DNA of 64,000 bases from the NCBI GenBank assembly GCA_902826095.1, contig CADEDN010000006.1:91593-155592 (forward strand), given 5' to 3'. Made by a program: the position numbers and the translations under genes. The notes under the pieces were generated by a model. That model was not told where the DNA came from and did no database searches. It saw only the letters and a list, made by a program, of their open reading frames with translations. Below, in pieces: positions 59,162 through 64,000 of the stretch; within the stretch, counting starts at the first letter, position 1, and each line of letters opens with the position of its first letter. This stretch comes from an uncultured Alphaproteobacteria bacterium. Its GTDB lineage: Bacteria > Pseudomonadota > Alphaproteobacteria > Caulobacterales > Parvularculaceae.

Positions 59162-60298
59162 ATGGCGTCGATCATTCTGCCAGGCCCCCGCCGCGGCATT
59201 CAGGACCAGATCGGAAGGCTCCACTGGCCGCTCATCATCATGTTGTCGATGATCGCGGGCGCCGGCGTCGCGACGCTTTATTCCGTCGGCGGCGGATCAT
59301 GGACGCCCTGGGCCGGCACGCACGCGCTGCGCTTTGCAATCTCGATGGGCGCGATGATCTTCGTCGGCTTCATCGGCATCCGCTACTGGATGTTTCTTTC
59401 CTATCCGATCTACGTCGTCGCCCTAGTCGCGCTGGCCCTTGTTCCCTTTATTGGCGACGTCAACATGGGCGCGCGGCGATGGATCGATCTCGGGCCTATG
59501 CAGTTCCAGCCCTCGGAATTGATGAAGATCGGAATCGTGCTGGCGCTGGCGCGCTATTATCACGGCCTTCGCGCCGAACAGGTGTCGCACATCCTTTTTC
59601 TGATTCCGCCCTTGATCATGATCGCGGCGCCGGTCGGGCTCGTCTTCCTGCAGCCGGACCTCGGGACGGCGATCATGATCGGCGCGACGGGCGTCGCGAT
59701 CATGGTGCTGGCGGGGCTCAGCTGGCGGTTGATTTTTCTTGGCGGCCTTGCGGCTGTCGGCGGAGCCATTGCGGCGTTCCGGTTCGGCGTGCTGCACGAT
59801 TATCAGCTGAAACGCATTTTCACCTTCCTCGATCCGGACAGCGACCCCCTTGGCGCCGGCTACCACCTCCTGCAGTCGAAAATCGGCATCGGCTCGGGCG
59901 GCCTCGTCGGCAAGGGCTACATGATGGGGACCCAGCGCGAATTGAACTTCCTCCCGGAGATGCAGACCGATTTCATCTTCACGATCTTTTCCGAGGAATT
60001 CGGTTTTGTCGGCGCGTTCGGCCTCCTGCTCGTCTATCTCGCTGTGATCTTGACCGGCATCAACATCGCGCTGCGCGCCCGCTCGCATTTCGCGCGGCTG
60101 GCGGCGCTCGGCGTCACGGTGACCTTCGCTCTATACGTGCTGATCAACACCGGCATGGTGATGGGCCTTGCGCCCGTCGTCGGCGTGCCGTTGCCGCTCG
60201 TATCCTATGGCGGCACGGTCATGCTGACGATCATGATCGGCTTCGGCATCGCCATGAGCGCGCATATGAGCCGCGATCCGGACGGCACGACCCTATAG
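59162..60298 (+). CDS. rodA: Peptidoglycan glycosyltransferase RodA
   Basis: SEDS-family polymerase that pairs with PBP2. A 378-residue protein with about ten membrane segments and the SEDS motifs NMGARRWIDLGPMQFQPSEL, VFLQPDLGTAIMIGATGVAI, KSGIGSGGLVGKGYMMGTQ-like segment (IGIGSGGLVGKGYMMGTQRE), LPEMQTDFIFTIFSEEFGFV and GVPLPLVSYGGTVMLTIMIG. Starts 3 bp after mrdA. Confidence 0.96.
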   Translation: MASIILPGPRRGIQDQIGRLHWPLIIMLSMIAGAGVATLYSVGGGSWTPWAGTHALRFAISMGAMIFVGFIGIRYWMFLSYPIYVVALVALALVPFIGDVNMGARRWIDLGPMQFQPSELMKIGIVLALARYYHGLRAEQVSHILFLIPPLIMIAAPVGLVFLQPDLGTAIMIGATGVAIMVLAGLSWRLIFLGGLAAVGGAIAAFRFGVLHDYQLKRIFTFLDPDSDPLGAGYHLLQSKIGIGSGGLVGKGYMMGTQRELNFLPEMQTDFIFTIFSEEFGFVGAFGLLLVYLAVILTGINIALRARSHFARLAALGVTVTFALYVLINTGMVMGLAPVVGVPLPLVSYGGTVMLTIMIGFGIAMSAHMSRDPDGTTL

Positions 60299-60337
60299 GG
60301 ACTGAGCATCGCTCGCGCGTCGCCAGAATGCGCGGCT

Positions 60338-60745
60338 TCAGGCGGCCGCTTCAAGCCGCTCGCTGATCGCCGCCTTCGTCTGCTCGTAAATGAAGCGCAG
60401 CCGCGCCAGCGCTCTGACCGCGCCTTCGGCGTTCAACTCCCGGCAGGAATGTTCGATTTCCTTCGCCGCGTCCGCCAGCGCATTCGCGCCGACATTGGCC
60501 GCCGAGCCTTTCACGGCGTGCGACGTGCGCGACGCCTCGACGAAGTCGCCGCAGTCAATCTGGGTCTTGAGGCGCAGCGCGAGATCGTCGGTCGAGCGCC
60601 AGAAGGCGCGCAATATTTCATCAACGCCGGTTCGCCCGGCGATATCGAGCAGACTTTCGATCTGCGTGTAGTCCACCAGCGCGGCCGTATCGCTCGGCGT
60701 ATCCACAAATGTGCTCCCCGCACTTTTGAGCGGGCTCTCCTGCAC
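60338..60745 (-). CDS. Hpt (histidine phosphotransfer) domain protein
   Basis: A 135-residue protein, all helical, with the phospho-His in TSHAVKGSAANVGANALADA (HxxKG). GTG 60745 gives the listed length; another GTG at 60706 with GGGGAG upstream is an alternative (122 residues). It would shuttle phosphate between a hybrid kinase and a regulator; no kinase gene is adjacent. It faces rodA across about 40 bp. Confidence 0.88.
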   Translation of the reverse strand: MQESPLKSAGSTFVDTPSDTAALVDYTQIESLLDIAGRTGVDEILRAFWRSTDDLALRLKTQIDCGDFVEASRTSHAVKGSAANVGANALADAAKEIEHSCRELNAEGAVRALARLRFIYEQTKAAISERLEAAA

Positions 60746-60869
60746 ATGGAGTCCGCTCTTCCCTTACGCGAAGGACATCTTCGATCCGAAGTCGTTAAGA
60801 ATTCATGCAGGCGAACGGGCCGTCGAGGCGCGATCATGGTGAACGGATCGCTAACGATGCTGACGGCTT

Positions 60870-61826
60870 TCAGCGTCGCGCAAACGCATTGGTGGCGCGG
60901 ACCAGCCGGTCGATGATCCCGGGCTCGCTCGCCGCGTGGCCGGCGTCGTCGATTATGTAGAACTCCGCCTCGGGCCAGGCCTTGTGCAGCTCAAAGGCGG
61001 TTTTCATCGGCGTGCAGACGTCATAGCGGCCTTGAACGATGACGCCCGGAATGTGGCGAATCCGCCCGGCGTCGACGATCAGCTGGTCGTCGCGATCGAA
61101 AAATCCGCGGTTAACGAAATAATGACACTCGATCCGTGCAAACGCGATCGCGAACGCGTCCGAGGAAAAACTGTCGATCCGCTCTTGCGAGGGGATCAGC
61201 GAAACCGTCCCGCCCTCCCACGCGCTCCACGCCTTGGCGGCGCGCAATCGCTCGGCCGGATTGTCGCCTGTCAGGCGGCGATGATAGGCGCTGAGCAGAT
61301 CGTGGCGTTCGGCCTCCGGAATGGGCTCCAGATATTTCTCCCAGGCGTCGGCGAACATCCAGCTTGCGCCTTCCTGGTAGAACCAGCGAATTTCGTCGCG
61401 GCGGATGGTGAAAATGCCCCGCAGGACAAGTTCGGTCACGCGTTCCGGATGCGTCTCGGCGTAGGCGAGGGCGAGCGTTGATCCCCACGAGCCGCCAAAG
61501 ACCTGCCAGCGCTCAATGTCCAATCGTCGCCGCAATTTCTCCATATCGGCGACGAGATCCCATGTTGTGTTCTCGCGAAGTTCCGCGTTCGGCGTCGATT
61601 TCCCGCAACCCCGCTGGTCGAAAAGGATGATCCGATAGCTTTCGGGATCGAAATAGCGCCGCATGGACGGCGTCGTGCCGCCGCCTGGCCCGCCATGGCA
61701 GACGACGGCCGGCTTGCCTTTGGGATTGCCGGAAATCTCAAAGTAAATTTCGTGAATGTCGGAGACCCTCAATCGCCCCGTCTCATAAGGTTCAATCGCG
61801 GGAAAAAGGTCGAGACGCTCATTCAT
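60870..61826 (-). CDS. pip: Proline iminopeptidase
   Basis: Alpha/beta-hydrolase of peptidase family S33 that removes N-terminal proline. A 318-residue protein: oxyanion HGGPGGG, LFDQRGCGKSTP, nucleophile GGSWGSTLALAYAETHPERV, catalytic Asp in QGRYDVCTPMKTA and His in DDAGHAASEPG. The cap is typical. ATG start. Confidence 0.93.
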   Translation of the reverse strand: MNERLDLFPAIEPYETGRLRVSDIHEIYFEISGNPKGKPAVVCHGGPGGGTTPSMRRYFDPESYRIILFDQRGCGKSTPNAELRENTTWDLVADMEKLRRRLDIERWQVFGGSWGSTLALAYAETHPERVTELVLRGIFTIRRDEIRWFYQEGASWMFADAWEKYLEPIPEAERHDLLSAYHRRLTGDNPAERLRAAKAWSAWEGGTVSLIPSQERIDSFSSDAFAIAFARIECHYFVNRGFFDRDDQLIVDAGRIRHIPGVIVQGRYDVCTPMKTAFELHKAWPEAEFYIIDDAGHAASEPGIIDRLVRATNAFARR

Positions 61827-62008
61827 TTTGATGCTGACTCTGTCAAAGGGGTCGTGTTATGTCCTAACGGGGGCAGGGGCGAACAATCAAGACGACCGCG
61901 GGGAGAGCGTGGTCGGGATCGAACTCCCGATCGTGCGTCCTCGCAAGGCGGCTCGGCGGGTTTAGTAGCGTTGGAATTGTCGGGCGGGCGCGCCGGGAGT
62001 CTGAATTC

Positions 62009-62638
62009 GTGGGCAGTTTGAGTTTCGGGTTTCGCCCGGCATTCGCGGCGTTTCTTGTCGCATTTTCTTCAGCTGGGTGTTCAACTGTCATCAGGGCGGA
62101 TGGCGCTGAAGAACTTCAGGCGTCCGCGTCCGAGCGCCAGGCGCTTCGTGATGCCGCGACGGTCGTCGCCAAAACCCCTTGGCCAAAACCCTCATCGTCG
62201 ACGTTGGCGGAACGGCTGACGGGCGTCGAGCCTGATGGCGATAAAGTCTCCAGGGACGACGCGATCGATGTTTACGTCGATGCGCTCTCGAATGATGGCG
62301 ACGCCGAGAAGGCGCTGATGGCGGACGCCGATCGACATCTCGAAGCCGCCCGCGCCCTGAATGCGGTCGCCGAGGCGGCATGTGATGCGCCAAACCCCCG
62401 TCTCGCGGATGTCGCCCTGCTCGAAGACGCGATTTCCGATCTGCGCGAAACGCGTTCGATCTACGTCGCGTCGCTGAAAAAGCTTGACGGCGACGACCTC
62501 AATATCGAGCTGTTGAAGCAGTCCTTTGACGATGTCATCAAATCGCTGGGCGTCGTCGCCGACGACCTTGCGAAAAACGCCATGAGCAAGAGCTCCGAAG
62601 CGTTCGCAGGGCCGGACGCGGTCGCCGACGCGCTCTGA
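62009..62638 (+). CDS. Putative lipoprotein of unknown function
   Basis: A 209-residue protein started at GTG (or TTG 9 bases later). The N-terminus FAAFLVAFSSAGC is a lipobox-like signal (lipid-modified Cys at about residue 24). The mature part is helical and acidic (SRDDAIDVYVDALSNDGDAE, VALLEDAISDLRETRSIYVA) with no recognised domain. Stands alone, divergent from pip, before the repeat island. Confidence 0.68.
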   Translation: MGSLSFGFRPAFAAFLVAFSSAGCSTVIRADGAEELQASASERQALRDAATVVAKTPWPKPSSSTLAERLTGVEPDGDKVSRDDAIDVYVDALSNDGDAEKALMADADRHLEAARALNAVAEAACDAPNPRLADVALLEDAISDLRETRSIYVASLKKLDGDDLNIELLKQSFDDVIKSLGVVADDLAKNAMSKSSEAFAGPDAVADAL

Positions 62639-62819
62639 GCTGTCATTTCCGCTGAGTACAGTTGTTCGCGGCCTCAACGAACAAGACGGACGCCGGACCT
62701 CAGCCGCAGCGTATTGTCGATAGCGTTCGGACCACCATGCGTTACGCGAAGGTCGGCGGCCCCTTGAACCCAGAAGCGCGACGCGTCCGGGATGACAATT
62801 CCCCATAAGATCCCGCTCT

Positions 62820-63330
62820 TCTTTCTTCACCCGCCTTGGAAAGGGGGCGGAGGGATTGGGGCTGATTCAGCGGAGTCTCTCCAGCCGCTCCATCACCCCA
62901 CCCTGACATCCCGGATGCGCTGCAGCGCGTCCTTCGAGACGCCGCCTGACGGCTCCTCCTCAGGATGAGGGCTGCGACGCTGATCCGGGATCCCGGGAGT
63001 TTAGCGGCGCGCTCGTCGCACGAGATTCTGAACGCGTCGCGCCATTCGTCTGTATCAAAACCAATCCCCTCCCTGGCCCTCCCCTTTCCAAGGGGAGGAA
63101 ATTCGGACGTGCGCCCTTTCTTCACCCCCCTTGAAAACGGAGCGGGGTGAGACGCTGAGCGTCGAACGGGAGGGTTTGGGGCGTCGCCTTTGCTCCCCCG
63201 CGCGAGCGGGGGAGCTGTCACGCGCGCGCGTGACTGAGGGGGCGCGGTCTATCCGCGCGCGCAGTCTCGATGACTGACCCCCTCCGTCGGCTTCGCCGAC
63301 ACCTCCCCCGCTGACGCGGGGGAGGAAAGC
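62820..63330. repeat. Island of palindromic intergenic repeats
   Basis: Several perfect inverted repeats are crowded here: CCTCCCCTT-TCC-AAGGGGAGG (63078-63098); CTCCCCCGC-GCGA-GCGGGGGAG (63193-63214) and a second copy with a TGAC loop (63303-63324); and an alternating GTCA(CG)5TGAC (63217-63234). A third unit, CTTCGAGACGCCGCCTGACG to CCTCAGGATGAGGG, lies at about 62933-62971. Composition is C/G-skewed and the open frames through it are artefacts. No gene is seen between 62639 and 63540. Confidence 0.75.
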
Positions 63331-63540
63331 GGAGGGCCGTTCGCCGCCTACGTTCTGTACACAGAATATATGCGCCCCCGCCCGCCCCTGCGGCAGGTTG
63401 TCGCAGGGAAGCCAATTTGTGCGGCGCGGACGGCGTTTTCGCGCGGTCGCGTCAAGGATCGCGTCGCCCAAGTGATTGATTCAATTGATCCGTATACGGC
63501 ATTAAGGTTAAGCGTTAACCGCTTTGAAGCCGTCTTTGGC

Positions 63541-63888
63541 GAAGTTGTCCCACCCCTTGACGGCGCGCCTATATTAGAAGCGCGACCCGCTCGGAAGAGG
63601 CTTTTTGGTACCAGGCCTTAAAGTGCGGGAAGCCCCGGCGAGCGGGCAGGAGGGCTGCATCTTGGAGGCCCTCACGAGACCCTGCCGGCTGACCTGAACC
63701 GCCGGCAATGGCCCTAGTAGGTAACGAATGGGCTACCCCGGTAAACCGTCCTCAGGTTGGCGCCAGACAACGTCCGGGAGCGCGGGACTGAACTTGAGAA
63801 GTCCCACATGACTGAGACACAATGCACGGACTTGTCCCGCGCGCCGCTCTTCCGAAACCTTCGGGGAAATCCTTCCCGCGATGACGAG
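63541..63888 (+). ncRNA. Candidate structured RNA gene (identity unknown)
   Basis: No coding frame fits this stretch, but it folds well. GAGGGC (63650-63655) pairs GCCCTC (63668-63673), closed outside by GGGCAG with CTGCC (63682-63686). GGGACT (63784-63789) pairs AGTCCC (63800-63805), while the overlapping GCGCGGGAC (63780-63788) pairs GTCCCGCGC (63834-63842), a mutually exclusive choice. TTGACG (63557) and TATATT (63570) sit upstream at an odd 7-base spacing. A strong terminator follows. I could not match it to tmRNA, RNase P, SRP or a known riboswitch by eye; 6S RNA is not excluded. Confidence 0.45.
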
Positions 63889-63934
63889 AACCCGCGTCCC
63901 GTAAAAGTTCAACGGGCGCGGGTTTTCGGGTTTT
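63889..63934 (+). terminator. Strong intrinsic terminator
   Basis: AACCCGCG (63889) with TCCCG pairs with CGGG-CGCGGGTT (63913-63924), loop of about 11 bases, then TTCGGGTTTT. It ends the structured RNA region; nothing further is seen to 64000. Confidence 0.8.
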
Positions 63935-64000
63935 CGCCATGCATTGTCATCCCTGTGTGTTTGGGGCGTGTTAGGAAGCGAAGCAGGAAGGAAGCCGCGT

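Noticed and set aside
62742..63221. Open frames in the repeat island
   Set aside because: They run through palindromic repeats with skewed composition and no ribosome site; judged non-coding.
63541..63888. Assignment of the structured RNA to tmRNA, RNase P or SRP RNA
   Set aside because: No tag-peptide frame with T-loop/CCA end, no RNase P conserved core, and no SRP tetraloop core could be found by eye. 6S RNA left open because its sequence is variable.

Overview
The window is a 64 kb piece of an alphaproteobacterial chromosome. The evidence is a GC-rich coding style, a CcrM-type GANTC methyltransferase next to RNase HII, a ChpT-type histidine phosphotransferase, the linked order ubiG / lysC-ptsP / prfA-prmC / DUF4167, and a mreBCD-mrdA-rodA block. 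Two large TonB-dependent receptors, one with a FecI/FecR-type cassette, several ECF sigma factors and a DUF6768 protein fit a Caulobacterales/Maricaulales/Parvularculales-like lineage, but the order is an inference. I see no prophage, insertion sequence, CRISPR array, tRNA or rRNA.

Layout: 1-1.2 kb holds the end of an MFS drug exporter and its TetR regulator. 1.2-12.8 kb is mostly housekeeping: a His/Asp-rich membrane protein, ubiG, lysC-ptsP, a RodZ-like protein ending in a TonB C-terminal domain, ispG, prfA-prmC, DUF4167, an SDR and an EF-hand protein. 12.9-18.1 kb has clpB, a PEP-CTERM-like protein and an M23 peptidase. 18.4-22 kb is a ydbH-ynbE-ydbL lipid-bridge operon, followed by chpT and a single-domain response regulator. 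23-36.6 kb carries a CaiB-type CoA transferase, an AlkK-like acyl-CoA ligase, EF-hand and PQQ-propeller proteins, ccrM-rnhB, a radical SAM protein, two glycosyltransferases, an OmpA/DUF4892 protein and an M19 dipeptidase. 36.6-47.1 kb is the uptake/redox accessory zone: sigma/FecR/STN-TonB receptor, a second TonB receptor with a long leader containing a perfect 12-bp hairpin, and facing it a translationally coupled four-gene operon centred on a ferric-reductase-like/Rieske fusion. 47.5-53.5 kb has a Lys/Ala-rich basic protein, a membrane protein/XRE pair, a QEGLA-motif protein, an ECF/DUF6768 pair, and serB/miaA with overlapping divergent start codons. 53.5-60.3 kb is the cell elongation cluster. 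60.3-64 kb has an Hpt protein, proline iminopeptidase, a lipoprotein, a repeat island and a probable structured RNA ending in a strong terminator.

Functional themes: envelope building (MreBCD, PBP2, RodA, M23 peptidase, YdbH/YnbE/YdbL, RodZ-like protein), cell-cycle control (CcrM, ChpT, receiver, Hpt), regulated outer-membrane uptake (two TonB receptors) and membrane redox chemistry (Rieske operon). Least explained are the Rieske operon, the shared C-terminal peptide of YdbH and YnbE, the hairpin leader of the second TonB receptor, and the structured non-coding region at the right end.
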